Assembly: GCA_016785225.1 (NCBI GenBank)
Contig: JAFBJZ010000847.1
Span: 682,001 to 746,000, forward strand
DNA from: Psettodes erumei
Taxonomy: Eukaryota; Chordata; Actinopteri; Pleuronectiformes; Psettodidae
Direction of reading: 5' to 3'
Length of the DNA: 64,000 nucleotides
Shown: positions 1 through 11,714 of the stretch, one piece after another
How positions within the stretch are numbered: the first letter of the stretch is position 1
Layout: every line of letters starts with the position of its first letter
Position numbers and translations under genes: made by a program
Notes under the pieces: generated by a model
Told to the model about the DNA's origin: nothing
The model's database searches: none
What the model saw: only the letters and a program-made list of their open reading frames with translations

Positions 1-2760
1 CAGTGCAGATTATTCATAGTGAAAGTCAGGTTGGGATTGCACAGCTAATAGTTAATCTATTTCATGTGACAGAAAGTGATTAATAGGTTCAATAGGACAA
101 AAATGTCCTCTTCAGTGCTGAGAATTTCACGCAGCGTCAGAGTGAGAAATTTGTTATTCAACAGTTCTCATTAAAATTTGCTATTGCACAGTCCTGAGGT
201 CGGCCTGCTTCACTTTCACACCAGCGTCTGGCTACGCCCGAGCCAGTTCGACAGCGTTCACACCAGCACAAATGAACCGATCTGAAGAGGTTTAGTCGTG
301 AAAGAACATCTCAAAGTGCCATCCGCAGTTTCACGAAGTGAGGAGTGCGTCGCTAAATGATTACAGAGGGATATTCAGTTATGAGTGTGGATTCAGGAGG
401 AGTGCGAGGGCAGCGCAGCCTTACCTGGCAGCCTGGACAGCGCTCAGCTGGACGCCCTGGTTATCACTGGTGGCATTCTACAACAACACATACGACAAAC
501 TGAGTCACACACGCAACATTTAAAATAATACATCATGTCTCTAAATCTGTTAAATGGAAGCAACAGTTAAACTGTGATGCGTAATATGCACCAACCATAA
601 GACAGGCAAAATGACAAAGAGGAAAACTAAATAAATAAAAAAATCCTACTTACTTGTACTATTGTTTCAAGAGAGGTGTTTTGCTGAAAAAGAAACATTT
701 TGAACAGTTATTAGGTGGGAATCATACTTCATTCGTTAATGTGAATATTTACAAAGTGACCAGGAGCTGGTCACTTTTTAACCGGCAAGGAAGAAAAGTC
801 ACGACAGCAGAACCCATTAAACTAAAGCCATGTGAATACCCTGAGGAGCACATACCCTGGCAGGACCACATGCAGACATCTGTTAGCTTCTTGCATGTCA
901 TTAAAAACAGTGACTCCTCAGAACTCATTTGCATGTGAGGTCGACAAAGCCGGAGAGAAAGCACCGCAGAGAGACCGGAGATTGAGAAATGCCATCGGGA
1001 CAAAGTAGCGACGCGCATCCTCATTGGAATCGACGTGGTGCTGTGGTGTAACGGCGGGCCAGACGCGCACGGGCCAGCGCTCAATGCGATCGGTCGCCAG
1101 TTGGCAACCTCACCCTCTGTCCAGCGTGGGGAGTTCAGAGTCCAGCACAGACTGCCTCTGACCAAAGCCCTGAGTATCGCTTTCAAATCAACAACTTACC
1201 ACGACTGCGGGCCCCATTAATGCTGGCCACTGCTGCAGCTAATTGCCCGTGCACCCTTAAATAAAGAGGGGCAGTGGACTTGCGACATACGTCAGACCAG
1301 AAGAGAAAAAAAAATGCCTGTACATGCAGCAGATTATAATGTGTGTGCACATTCGCTGGCTATCGAGGGAGATTTAACAGATAACTGTAACTCAGGAAAA
1401 AATAAAAGTAGCAGCAACAAGAGTTCAGACAAAAAAAAAACCAACAAGTTATAAAAGGAAAAAAAAGACAGTGAGGATATACAAAACATTTGACATACCA
1501 GAACAGGGCATTTTTACCCTAACAAGCTCAGAGGCCCGAAATACTTCCTTGAGAGAGCCGACCACAAAATGGGCAAAATAATGAGAAACCAAATGTCCAA
1601 GGCAACACAATCCACATGTTATTTCAGGCCGACTGAAAGCGGTCCCACGGTGCCAATTGATTTGTTAAGTATTTAAACTAGATTTGGCCAGCACGCTTTT
1701 CCACAGGAGCCTCTTTAATGTCACGCCATGAGTCAGAGCGGCGTGTCATTGTTGATATATCGCTAAGCAGCCTTCTCAGTACCACTGGACAGTTACCCTG
1801 ATGGAGTGTCTGAACTGCTGAGTGGCCATTTCGACCCAGCAGTGCCACCACACTCAAGAGATCTTTAGCGGTAGTGCGATTCCTGATTGATCGATTTTCC
1901 ATGACGTTGTTACTGTAAAATGTGTAGATTTTAGTGTCAGCACTGTATACATTAAGGGAAGACAGCTGAGGCATTTACTGGTGAGCTTCAAAGCTCACCT
2001 GAAACACTAAGGATTCACGTGATATAGTAAATGTATTTATATGTAAAATAGCAGGTAATATAATTACCTGAAAATAGTGTATACCTCAAATAGGGCCAAT
2101 ATTTGCTAAATAAATCTTTACTGTATGTATACCAATTGATGGCACCATCACTACCAATATTTTTTATGATTATTATATTCCCTGGCACCAACATTACACC
2201 TGCTTTCTTTCATCTAAACATAAAAAATAAAACTCCACATGAGCCGTCACTGTGGATCTTACAAAAGCAGGAAGGAAACACAATGAGGAATTGCTCTCAA
2301 GCACTTAGCAAAAAATATTTTTTCCAGTGAGCCCACAAATCATTCAAAAAGGAAAAACAACCCAAATGTATCAGCTGCATTGTACCTGTTCTACCAAAGT
2401 CTGTGTCAAAAGAACGTCTCTTCAGGAAAATGAGACACCAACCAGTAAGAAGAAAGACCTACTGCATGTTTGTTCACACCCTCACCCCATCCAACTGGCA
2501 CTGAGCGTGGACAGCCAAGGAGGCCGGATCGCAGGGTCAACATGTCCCAAACCTCTGGTGTGTTTAACCAGTGAGACTGACCCGATGTGAAAAAAACCCT
2601 TTTGGTTAATCAGAGCAGATGCTAGATTTGAGGCTGTTGTTTCTACTGCTTAAGTAGCAGGTTATGCTTCTCTGCCCTTACAACGCAAACCCTAGGAATA
2701 CATCAACTCCACGTTCTAGTGGCAGCAGGCACACTTTGAGAGGAAGACACACAGCCGTAC
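1..2760 (-). other. kpna4 intron 3 (partial), non-coding
   Basis: No KPNA4 exon could be read here in any frame. The stretch is mostly AT-rich, with two GC-richer islands at about 190-345 and 940-1290. The second has overlapping open frames on both strands but no recognisable protein. The 98-codon minus-strand frame at 1678-1974 has no recognisable domain. Confidence 0.6.
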
Positions 2761-4845
2761 CGATCTGAAATCTCCGTCCACATCAGAGTCCTCACAGATG
2801 TCCTCTTGGGGGACGTTTCGCCTCTTCAGAAGGTGCTCATCTCTTTTGTTCTGTGGTGGATGGAAAAAAATATATAATTTTGTGCATATTCCTCCAGAAA
2901 GTCAGGATACCATCAGTGTCTTTCAGTACATTACTTCAAAGATCCACTGCAAACAGAAGGCCATGATTTCATTTGGTTTTAAAAATCAGAATTACTGAAA
3001 GCCACTGGGTGTTTGTAGTTAATAGCAACATAACAACTGTGGTTACCTTTCTGAGTTCCACCACTACCTCTGTCCTCTGTCTTCTCATAGTCTGGGGAGA
3101 GATAGCACATGAACATTATACAAGTAATTTTAATCCTCTTGCCAATGAGAGTATCACCAGCTACGATTTTAAATATGGGCACAGTCTGAGGTCAGGATCC
3201 AGTTTGTGTGATCAGCAGTTTCAGTCATACCCGGAGCATCGGGTCAACAGCCCACACATTGCATATGACAGCACCCAAACACACTTAACACCAGTCTGAC
3301 CTAATGTGACTCAGCTTGAGTTACTGGAAGAGCATTTTGTATGCCTTTACAAGACTGCTTACGCCCATATTCTTGAACCAAACACCGCTTTTACAGTGCC
3401 AATGGTGAAATGCACCCAGTTGCCAATTTATTAGACACATCTAGCCAAAAATATTGCAACTGTACAACAAATCATACCTGTGCGAAGATGACAATGTTAG
3501 TATTTTGTTGAAAATGTTTCATAGTGGTTCAGACTCCAGTTTGTGGAGAAATTCCATCCACTAAAATGACCATGAAATTGAATCAATGCCTCTCGAATAC
3601 AACTTCAACATAAGTGAACATTATAACCTCTGTGAATGGAAGATTTATTGCAGGACTGTTGTACTAGACTGCGTTAGATGGAGATAGATGTACATAGGAA
3701 ACTGGCAACTGAGTACAAAGCTCATTTTATACTTAATGCGCAGAAGAGCACATGTGCTCTACATGGTTGCCGGCAAAGGACAGATGTGTGTGCGATACTT
3801 GAGTTCGGTTATTAACAGGTTCCCAGGCGAGATAACACGCAGATAATGGTGTACCCCGCTGCAGAAACTACTTGTCAAACAGGATGTAGGAGTATATTCC
3901 GCACATATGTAGCTTAATCGTAGCCCGCTCAAAAGAAACACCATTACCTGCTGACATTAACGAAGCTGAGCTGTTTGTAAATCCGCTGCTAACTTAAAGA
4001 TCCAACGTGTAGCTTTGATGCATCATGTGATCGTGGTAACTAGCATGTCGTGATAACCTTCTTCTCTTGTCATGTGTACGTGTTAGTTAACTACGGGATA
4101 CAAATTTAACACTATGCGGCGTTTTAAAAGACACAGGTAACTGGCCGGCTAAGAGGCTAACTGTTTTCCGCCATTGTTTTTGGTGCTAAAGACGGGGGAT
4201 GGGTGGAACTGTAGCTACCAGCACCACCAAGCTTAACGTTAGCAAGCTAGCACGCAGGCTCGCCAACTGCAGTATCAGAATAACGTCAATCTGCCTCTTT
4301 TGCATAAAGCAAATGCCCCTCCAACAACAACTTGTAAGTCAGCTTTATGTAATATTGCCCTACATTGAACATGTTAACTAGCTAACACGCCGGGCTAAAC
4401 AGATCCGGTGGATTATATGCTTCAGTGAGGCTAACATGTCCCCCGTGGGCCTGGCTAGCCACGGGCTAGCAGAGCACATCCAGCGGAGGCGATGAACTCT
4501 GACCAGCTTTTCTGACATGTTTTATAACCAACGCAGTCAAACAGCGAAATGAATCCCGGTCAGACCCAAAGGGGAGACCGCCCGGCCGAAGCCGGTCGTC
4601 TAAAACGGTTGATCCGCGAAGGCCCTGGCCGCGGCTCTGGGCACAAAGTTACCGATGTTGGAAATTAGAAACGACGTCACAGGGAAGCCAGGAGGCGAAG
4701 CTGGCCGCGAGCAAAGCGGCGGCGGCGGCGGCGAGAAAAAGAGAACATCCTCGCCGCCAATCTGCATAACTTTTACCTCCAAATCACGGCCCTTATTCTT
4801 GAAATTCTTCAGCCGCTGGTTGTCCAGTTTCTCGCTGTCAGCCAT
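1..4845 (-). CDS. kpna4: Importin subunit alpha-3 (karyopherin alpha 4), N-terminal part; gene continues beyond the left edge
   Basis: Nuclear-import adaptor that binds classical nuclear localisation signals through armadillo repeats and docks on importin beta through its N-terminal IBB domain. Three coding exons are visible: 4777-4845, 3047-3091 and 2761-2850. They join in frame and give 68 residues starting MADSEKLDNQRLKNFKNKGR, nearly identical to vertebrate KPNA4. The basic IBB motif (KRDEHLLKRRNVP) lies at about residues 40-52, followed by the acidic EDICEDSDVDGD stretch. All visible junctions are GT-AG, and each exon holds whole codons. The next exon, expected to begin QNTSLEAIVQ, was not found in bases 1-2760, so intron 3 is at least 2.76 kb and the armadillo repeats lie outside the window. 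Assignment to KPNA4 rather than the close paralog KPNA3 rests on the N-terminal sequence and on the ARL14/PPM1L neighbours. Confidence 0.96.
2761..2850 (-). CDS. kpna4: kpna4 coding exon 3
   Basis: 90-bp exon encoding 30 residues. It carries the basic cluster HLLKRRNVP and the acidic DICEDSDVDGD segment of the IBB domain. Acceptor CAG; donor GTACGG. Confidence 0.95.
3047..3091 (-). CDS. kpna4: kpna4 coding exon 2
   Basis: 45-bp exon encoding TMRRQRTEVVVELRK, the first half of the IBB helix. It is flanked by a CAG acceptor and a GTAACC donor on the minus strand. Confidence 0.95.
3405..3720. repeat. Decayed teleost inverted-repeat element (MITE-like) in kpna4 intron 1
   Basis: The left end reads CAGTTGCCAATTTATTAG (3418-3435). 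The right end carries TGGCAACTGAGTAC (3702-3715), roughly its reverse complement. The interior resembles a very common short non-autonomous fish DNA element that I remember by its terminal sequence. Family name not assigned. Confidence 0.55.
4777..4845 (-). CDS. kpna4: kpna4 coding exon 1
   Basis: Encodes residues 1-23, ending ...KGRDLE at GAG|GTAAAA. The start ATG (complement of 4843-4845) matches the known KPNA4 start exactly. No further upstream methionine is needed. Confidence 0.96.
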
Positions 4846-5010
4846 GTTAGCAGTTCTGGTTGCAGTAAATACAGTTTAACCCGTGAATTTAGCTAGTGAG
4901 CTACCCCCTTTTTCTAGTTCCCTTTTCTCAGCCTTTCGTTAGCGGACTATTTTTTGCTGCTCTGTCCGCGGTGCATACTGGGAATGCCGGTGGTGGAGGA
5001 CAGCCTTGCT
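4846..5010 (-). promoter_or_regulatory. Probable kpna4 promoter / 5'UTR with ZNF143-like motif
   Basis: This lies immediately upstream of the kpna4 ATG. Bases 4973-4987 read, on the minus strand, GCATTCCCAGTATGC, resembling the vertebrate ZNF143/THAP11 core (TTCCCAGNATGC). That motif is typical of housekeeping promoters near the start site. No TATA box is seen. The start site is inferred, not shown. Confidence 0.4.
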
Positions 5011-5214
5011 CTGGCGTGGAGGAAGGGTGGGGAAATCCCCTGTATTCTCATTGGTTTCGCTGTTAACGTCCATCTGCAAGGGCGCGCCACAAAATAACAC
5101 GCATTTATATTATATTATTACATTCAAGCACAATTTACATTCATTATTATTATTATTATTAATAATAAATGAAAAATATTTGCAATCTTACGAAACTTTG
5201 CACATACGTCAGAC

Positions 5215-5520
5215 GTGACATGCAAATATAAGGCTAATTTCACCATAAAACAGGAAGTTGCTGTTACGGGATTGGGAATGCTCGAAAATTGAAGAAATTT
5301 TGCACAATATATATATTTATGGATCTGAGGAGTGGTAATGGCAAAATGGCTCGAGGGCGCCCCCTAGAAATTTTCAACGAAGTAGCCCTCGTTGAACGTT
5401 TCACCTAAGATGTACGAAAATCAGCAGGCATGTTTATCATGCTTAGATCCCCCAAAAAACACCATAGAGCCATACCCTGAACGCAACAGGAAGTCGACCA
5501 TTTTTAATTTATTGTGCTAT
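5215..5520. repeat. Teleost dispersed repeat (GGCGCCCCCTAGAAATT-containing family)
   Basis: The stretch contains GGCGCCCCCTAGAAATTTTC, then ATGTACGAAAATCAGCAGGC and CAGGAAGTCGACCATTTT. This ordered set resembles a high-copy interspersed sequence I remember from many fish genomes. There is no coding capacity. Family name not assigned. Confidence 0.5.
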
Positions 5521-5827
5521 ACCTTTTTTTTTTTCTTTTTCATTAATAGTATCTTACAGTGAATTACAGTGACAAGCATCTGACCGTGTGTTGAACGGCC
5601 TGTTTGTGGCAGCGTGAGGAATTTTCATGGTTGGGAAGTTGTTGTCACTGTAATATACTTTACATTGTCAAAATCTGTCCAAAAATGTGAACCTATTCTT
5701 TAAGGCCATGTCTTGGGCCCAATTTTAAGATTTCTTTTTTACATGTAATGCATTTTTACCACTGTAACACCTTGTCTACTATTGATTTTATCACTCGAAC
5801 TCCAACAGAGCCACCTCAGTTACTAAC

Positions 5828-5833
5828 TTTATT
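5828..5833 (-). terminator. Candidate arl14 polyadenylation signal
   Basis: AATAAA on the minus strand, about 730 bases past the arl14 stop codon. A second AATAAA lies further on at 5508-5513, inside the dispersed repeat. Which one is used cannot be told from sequence. Confidence 0.35.
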
Positions 5834-6560
5834 TCAGTGCAACAAGTAAACAAAACAACACTGAAACAGACCCAGCATGGGATTAAACACACTTGATCAA
5901 ATTAATTGACTGATTTGTTTTTGTTTCAATGGGGTGCAACAACATATGTCTGTTTGAGTTTCTGACAGAAACCCTGCAATTATTTAACATGTTGTAAGAC
6001 ATTGGCTCTTTCCAAATGAATAGATAAAGCACATAACAAGACATAAATACATTATCAGTCAGAAGTGTCCCAAACATTGTGTGACATGTCCTCTGTTTTC
6101 ACAGAACTACTCTGGTAATCCTATGATAATGCGTGGGATTTCTTATCACCGCCCAGAGACACTTTTTCTTCTCAATGATCCAGTAAACCCTGTTTACCTG
6201 CATAGGCAAAGAATTGCCAGCACATAGGCCTTTCAGTCAGTATCAAGTGTTATCCATCGTATGATTTGGGGGAACCCACCCTTCTTGTGCAGTGTAACAT
6301 CACAATCATGCAACACCTTTGTGTGAGCCTATTCTACATTTAAAAAATGCTTGGTGAAAAACACTTTCACTCAAGTTGCCTTGGAGAGCCAAGACATATT
6401 AACACTGGTCACTGTGTTAATGCTATCCATATTATCACCCTCTCCTCTCATTTGATCATAGAGAGGCCACAGCACAACCATTTGCAGATGAATCACAGAG
6501 GAAGGCGAGCAGGAATCCAATACTTGGCACAAATGAAACTTCAAAAAAGGCTTTCATCCC

Positions 6561-7662
6561 TCATCTGCTGCAGAGCAAGAAGTGTTTCACAGATGTGATG
6601 CTGAAACCCTTTGACCTCATCTTAACTTGAATGTCCTCTTGAGTCTGTTTTAGTGGGGTCTTCATCAGATAGACTATCCTCCTGAAGCCTTCTTCAAGTC
6701 CCGTGCCGGTGGCAGCTGAACAGGGCTGAATGAACCAAGCTCTGCCCTCACACATTCTCCTTAAATCCAGTTTCACACAAAGCGCTTCTGGGCTTAGAGC
6801 TCCTGGAAGGTCTTGTTTGTTGGCGAGGACCACGAGAGGAACTCCTCTGAGTCCCTCGTATCTCAGGACCTGGTGCGTGGAGAAATCAAATAACCCTTTC
6901 ATTAGTACAGTGCAAAACAATTCTTTTAGATGAACCTGTCCATGACATGAAGATAGTGTTTTTGCTACACATCCCATCAGGTGAAAACTTTACTTTACTT
7001 TAACATTCTTTTATGTAGCATTTATAAACCGTGTATAAACCCTTAGCGCACATAACACAGTATAATGTAGTTTTAAACTAAGGTAAGGACATCTTTAGTC
7101 TCTGTTGATGTATTTGACAACAATTATATTGGCACTTATGAAGCATGTTATGCTTTGTTATAAATCATGAAGATATGATAAAACATTAATGGATGCTTCA
7201 TTCAAAATTATTAACATGACATCTACTCCTCCTCTCTCATTGAAAAATCCGGATCTGTGAATATGTAAATGTTTTTTCATGTCAAATTAACAAGGGTTGT
7301 TAAAGTGTTACTCTGAAAATAATCAAACATTCTTTGGTTTTAATTACCCGATGAAGTTCCTTGCGGGCCTCATCCAGCCGCCTCTGATCACAGCTGTCCA
7401 CCACAAACACCAGTCCGGCCGTATCAGCATAGTGATGCCTCCAGTGGGGCCTCATCTTCCTCTGGCCCCCCACATCCCACACCGTCAGGCTCGGGCTGCT
7501 TCTGTCCGTCTCCAGCGTCTCCACGTTGAAGCCCACGGTTGGCACGGTCACCACGCTCTCGTTGTACATCAGTTTGTAGAGGAGGGTGGTCTTCCCTGAT
7601 CCATCCAGGCCCAGCATCAGGACCTGTGCCTGTTTCTGAAGCTTGGATCCATACATACCCAT
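6561..7662 (-). CDS. arl14: ADP-ribosylation factor-like GTPase 14
   Basis: Small ARF-family GTPase; mammalian ARL14 acts in vesicle and MHC-II transport through ARF7EP. Two coding exons, 7348-7662 and 6561-6869, join at CGG|GTC to give 207 residues (human is about 192). Motifs are intact: Gly2 for N-myristoylation, P-loop GLDGSGKT at 18-25, switch I PTVGFNVE at 41-48, switch II WDVGGQ at 62-67, NKQD at 122-125 and CSA at 155-157. A second in-frame ATG two codons on would give M-Y and lose Gly2, so the first ATG was chosen. The C-terminal tail of about 30 residues is longer than in mammals. ARL11 is the closest alternative, but the position between kpna4 and ppm1l fits ARL14. In mammals the coding region is, as I remember, a single exon; here a 478-bp intron splits it. 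Confidence 0.93.
6870..7347 (-). other. arl14 intron (478 bp)
   Basis: Minus-strand donor GTAATTAA after codon 105 and acceptor CACGCACCAG. Removing it restores the ARF-family reading ELHR-VLRYEGLRGVP. Retaining it would end the first exon's frame after 15 more codons. The intron is AT-rich with no internal feature. Confidence 0.85.
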
Positions 7663-9294
7663 GTCCTTAAAGTGCAGCTTTGGTCTGTGTCCAAAGAGAT
7701 ATGCCTTCTTATTCTTGAGTGTTAACTAAGCTGTCCCCACCCAGTGGCTCAACCTGTACTGTCTATCTGGAGACTTAGTGTGTCTGGTCTCATATGAAGA
7801 CAGCCCACAATCACTATGCTTTATGTACACACAGGCATACTGATCCCTCCCCTTCGTTGTGATGGGATTCCTCCAGCCCCAGCGTAGCTTTCAGTAAAGC
7901 TATTTATATCCAAAGTGACAGTGCAACTCAGTGGGGCGACATGCCGTTCTCTGATTACACACAGCACCCTCACTGGAGTCACAACACACCTGCTCCCCGG
8001 ATCACCATACACCCCCAGCAGCCAGGAAGTCCATGGTTGGAGGATTGGGTTTCTTCCTGGCTGACTGTCCCATTGCAATGACATCAGTGGGAAAGTTTGG
8101 TGGCACTGGCAAAAATGTGGCTTTATCTTTAGACTCATAACATTGCAGACTGAATTGCAGCTTCCAGAAAAAGCAAGGCTTTTCTGTGTCAAATGAATAG
8201 TTACCTCAACAATTAGTTCAAGAATATATGTAATGAACATTTTTTTAAAAGGACGATATTACCACCTCATACTGGCTGATTTGTTCTGTCATAATTCTGT
8301 ATGACCACTGACATTGTTATGCTATACAGTTTGAACTTTGAAATGGACTCAAGTGTAGCAGGCAGGCAAGATTAAAGGTTTTATTACAGTCTTTTATTAC
8401 AGTCTGTTTATGTTGGTTATTTCACAGAAACAACGTCTTTGCTGACTCACGATAGTAACGGGGAAAAAACACAAACAACGAGTGCAAAATAGACATAAAC
8501 TAAAAAGACAAGATATCAGAGTCAAATGGAAAGTCTCACGGAAAAGAAAAGCAGACTTGCCACCCGCATGTAACTAAGAATCTCTCTGGCGAGGAAGAAC
8601 GCCGAGACCCGTGGGTATTTTTAACAACTCAAACATGATCAGGAGGAAACTCGGCGTGTTGTTGGTAGCTGTTTCTCTCCGGCGGAGGCCAGGCGAAGAG
8701 TGCAGACAGAGACGGAGTTCGGCTCGAATGGCGAGGTGAGCTGGCCTGAGTCCAGAGAGCGGAGTTTTCCAGCGGAAACGACAGGCTGGTAATGGCGGGT
8801 CTTGGCAGTACTGTGTCGGCGGTGAACAGATGAGTGAAGGCGGAGAGGATGACTGGTGTACAGTAGGTGGAAGGCGTGGCAGGGCAAGGTGATCTGCGGA
8901 GGATGGGAGGATTAAACGAAGGCAGAAAACACTGAGCCAGAACTGATGAACAACAAATGGCCGAGCATCACCGTGGAGGATTTGTGAAACGACCGGATCG
9001 GTCTTTTAAGCATCCACGATGATCGGTCAGGAGCGACAGGTGATCACCTGGAGTTGGCGGGAGATGCACCGAGCCACACCTGGATACCTGCAACACGCCC
9101 ACACGCTTCCCAGACAGGAAGGTGCCATATTTCTGGATATGTCACAGGTTGTTGCAGCTGTTCTCAGTTTTATTACACGCATTTCAGACAAATCATTTTT
9201 GTTGACTTGGATGATATGATTATACCCAGACTGATGCATGAATGTACCAGCATAAATAAATTTAGTTTATTGCCCTGTAGTTTCACATTGTACG
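7663..9294. other. Spacer upstream of arl14, including a likely repeat-derived block
   Basis: Bases 7663-8340 presumably hold the arl14 promoter and 5'UTR; no convincing core motif was found. Bases 8345-9120 differ in texture, with GC-rich, purine-biased stretches (8580-9120). They start with a tandem of TTTTATTACAGTCT and end in CACCTGG...GCCACACCTGG motifs. That pattern resembles repeat debris common in fish genomes. The open frames here show no known domain. Confidence 0.45.
8345..9120. repeat. Possible interspersed-element remnant
   Basis: The block has composition unlike both flanks and a duplicated TTTTATTACAGTCT at its left end. Its right end has CACCTGGAGTTGGCGGGAG and GCCACACCTGGATACCTG, the kind of text seen in high-copy fish elements. 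No reverse transcriptase, transposase or terminal repeats could be identified, so class and boundaries are uncertain. Confidence 0.3.
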
Positions 9295-9358
9295 TACACC
9301 CATCAGCCACAGCGTTAAAACCGGTGACTGGTTTTTAATGGTGTGGCTGATCGATGTA
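9295..9358. repeat. Fold-back element remnant (hairpin)
   Basis: The left arm TACACCCATCAGCCAC (9295-9310) pairs with the right arm GTGGCTGATCGATGTA (9343-9358). Inner sequences GTTAAAACCGGTGAC and GACTGGTTTTTAAT also pair imperfectly. The arms resemble the ends of a common teleost DNA transposon (ATCAGCCAYARC...TTAAAACC), so this looks like a copy collapsed to its termini. Confidence 0.55.
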
Positions 9359-11352
9359 GTGGTAAATGTGTACCGCTGTAATGAACATCTTCTAATCACC
9401 CAGCAGGTGGCACAGACTGACTGAAATTAAGCGTCTCAAAAGGATCACAGTTCATTTTCAGGCGGAGTTGTTTAATCTCTTGTTTTGCATATTCTCTCAA
9501 GATTAATATGCATGATTTTCTTTGGAGTGCTTTTTTATTATATGGATTTACTCAAAGTGCAATAAAGCATACAGATAACAGAAGAAAAATATATACACAT
9601 ATTTCATCATATGTCTTTTTTATAAGCATCATCAAGTCTCAAGGTTGTCTCTCCTGTCAGAGGCGCTGTCTCTATGCTAAATCAGTAAAAGTTACATTTC
9701 ATGTATATTTTCTCAAACACTGAACACACACAATACAGAAGATGATATGATCATTTATCATTTTAATGTTACCTTTTTGATTTACATCTTCAAAACTTCT
9801 TTTCTTTACAGTTTATTAAAGTCAACAAAAACAAGTACAAATGCCACATAAACATTCTATAACCTACATTGTCAAGGAAGAATGTGAACTGAAAAAAGCA
9901 CAAACAAACTGTTTTTTTTGTTTGTTTTTTTTAATCTGGTATATATCTCTGAAGTTAAACAATCCAGGAGCCGGAGCATTGCCTTCATCACTGCTGTATA
10001 AACAGTGGAGGGGTGATATTAACATGAGAACAGTATATACATTCATCTTACAGTTGCATGTCTCTTGGAGACATTCTTTCCACAATGAGAGTTTACAAGG
10101 TTATTACACCGAGGTCGTGCAGTGTGCAAGGTATGATCAGCTGCATTACATTAAGAACTGAGAAGTAGTTTTGGCAGCAGACGTCGAAATAAACAGTTAA
10201 AAAAATAAGGCAACAATAACACATTTCATTCAAAGGCTTGTTACATTTTGAGTTACAGTTGTGGCAAACAGTAATGCTCATGGCGAAGGACTTTTCTCTT
10301 GATGGATATGTTATTAATACAAGACACTTCAACAGTAAATTGTCAGTTTCAGTATATTTATAGCTCACGTGAATTGTAGTGAATGACAATGTAGGAAAAG
10401 TCAGACAACAGAATAGCATGTCAATATGGTATCAAAGCCTGTTTAAAGGGGCTGTAAATCTAACAAGGCTGACATGTTAGAGATAATGTAATATTAAAAT
10501 CATTATCGTTATAACTGTCAATGTAATTGGAAAATCGTTTTTTTTTTAAATGAACAAATTGATAATTTGTGTCATAATGTGAAGTTACTACAATACCACA
10601 ACATAATCTGGAAATGTATTGCTCTTAAAAGATTGTATTACATTTTATACCCGTTCAAAATGACACTTCATTATACTTTGACACGCTACAATATGATCCA
10701 ACAGTTACTACATTATCGGCAGCTGCATGGATCTTGATAAGTTGGGTGTGAAACAAGTAGTAGGACAGACCAAAATATTCTCAGCTTTAAAGTTATGAAC
10801 AACGAGGACAGACATGAGACGAACAGCAACTGTTTGAAGCGGACTCCAACCTTTGAGAATGAAACATACAGAATGGGGCAGCTCAAGACAAAACACTTCA
10901 TTCATTCTTACTGCAAGTATAGTAAAACAATGTAGTGGGTTCTATTGCTGTACAATATGAAAGGTGATATTTGAACAAGCACAGGTATATTATCCTTTGT
11001 GTTTTTTATGAATAAAGGGAATTAATTCATATTAATGTTTTGCACCAGTGATGTGTTTGACTGAGGGAAAAATATAACCTGGCAGCGTGTTAAATTTTCA
11101 GTGCAGTCACTTTAAAGGCGTCAATACAATTAGACAATGTGGAAACACAGAGTTAGGAAACTGAAAATATAAAATTAGTGGTCACACAGACAGATTAAAA
11201 TATGGGAGTGGAACTCCGTGTATTCTTTAAATCTGTCGTTGTTGGCCAGACATTGATTTGGTGGTTAATGGGACACTTAATCACACGGACAAGACAGATA
11301 TTTGTCACTGTTGCTCCTCTCACCACACCCTCCCAACCCCAACACACAAACA

Positions 11353-11386
<34 letters not shown>

Positions 11387-11714
11387 CAAACATACAAATA
11401 TATGCAGACCCACAGGTGTACCCCATGGCTGCACGAAATCTGCTAAATCTGTTTATTTGCATAACAGTGACTCAGCTCACATTACGGTGCGTCAAAGATA
11501 TGGCTAAGCCTAATTGAAAGACATTTTCTTACAAGTGACACTTTTACAGCAGTAAAAGTAAAGGGGATGGGGGTATGGATTGATGCATTGAAGGACTATC
11601 CTCAGTTCTTGCTCAAAAAACAACTGTAGGCTCATTTTTTAAATCTTTCATCTTAAGCCTATTCTTACTGATATTTAAACATAAAATAGATGCTGTATGT
11701 GGTCGATGGACGGT
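9359..11714 (-). other. Probable ppm1l 3'UTR / downstream region
   Basis: AT-rich and without a recognisable gene, directly after the ppm1l stop codon. Mammalian PPM1L has a multi-kilobase 3'UTR, so a long one is plausible. Candidate minus-strand AATAAA signals are at 11452-11457, 9812-9817, 9534-9539 and, just past the fold-back element, 9266-9271. A CA microsatellite lies within it. The true end is not determined. Confidence 0.5.
11342..11384. repeat. (CA)n microsatellite
   Basis: Alternating A/C run interrupted by two AAC units at its left end, inside the probable ppm1l 3'UTR. Confidence 0.9.

Larger units (their letters stand above)
5011..6560. other. Spacer between kpna4 5' end and arl14 3' end
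   Basis: No gene is recognisable. It contains a dispersed-repeat copy (5215-5520), an AAT/ATT-rich tract at 5146-5172, and the probable arl14 3'UTR at its right side. Confidence 0.6.

Noticed and set aside
1678..1974. 98-codon minus-strand open frame in kpna4 intron 3
   Set aside because: It does not match the armadillo-repeat sequence expected for the next KPNA4 exon, and I recognise no domain.
7821..8240. 139-codon minus-strand frame upstream of arl14
   Set aside because: No recognisable domain and not spliced in frame to arl14; it lies where the promoter and 5'UTR should be.
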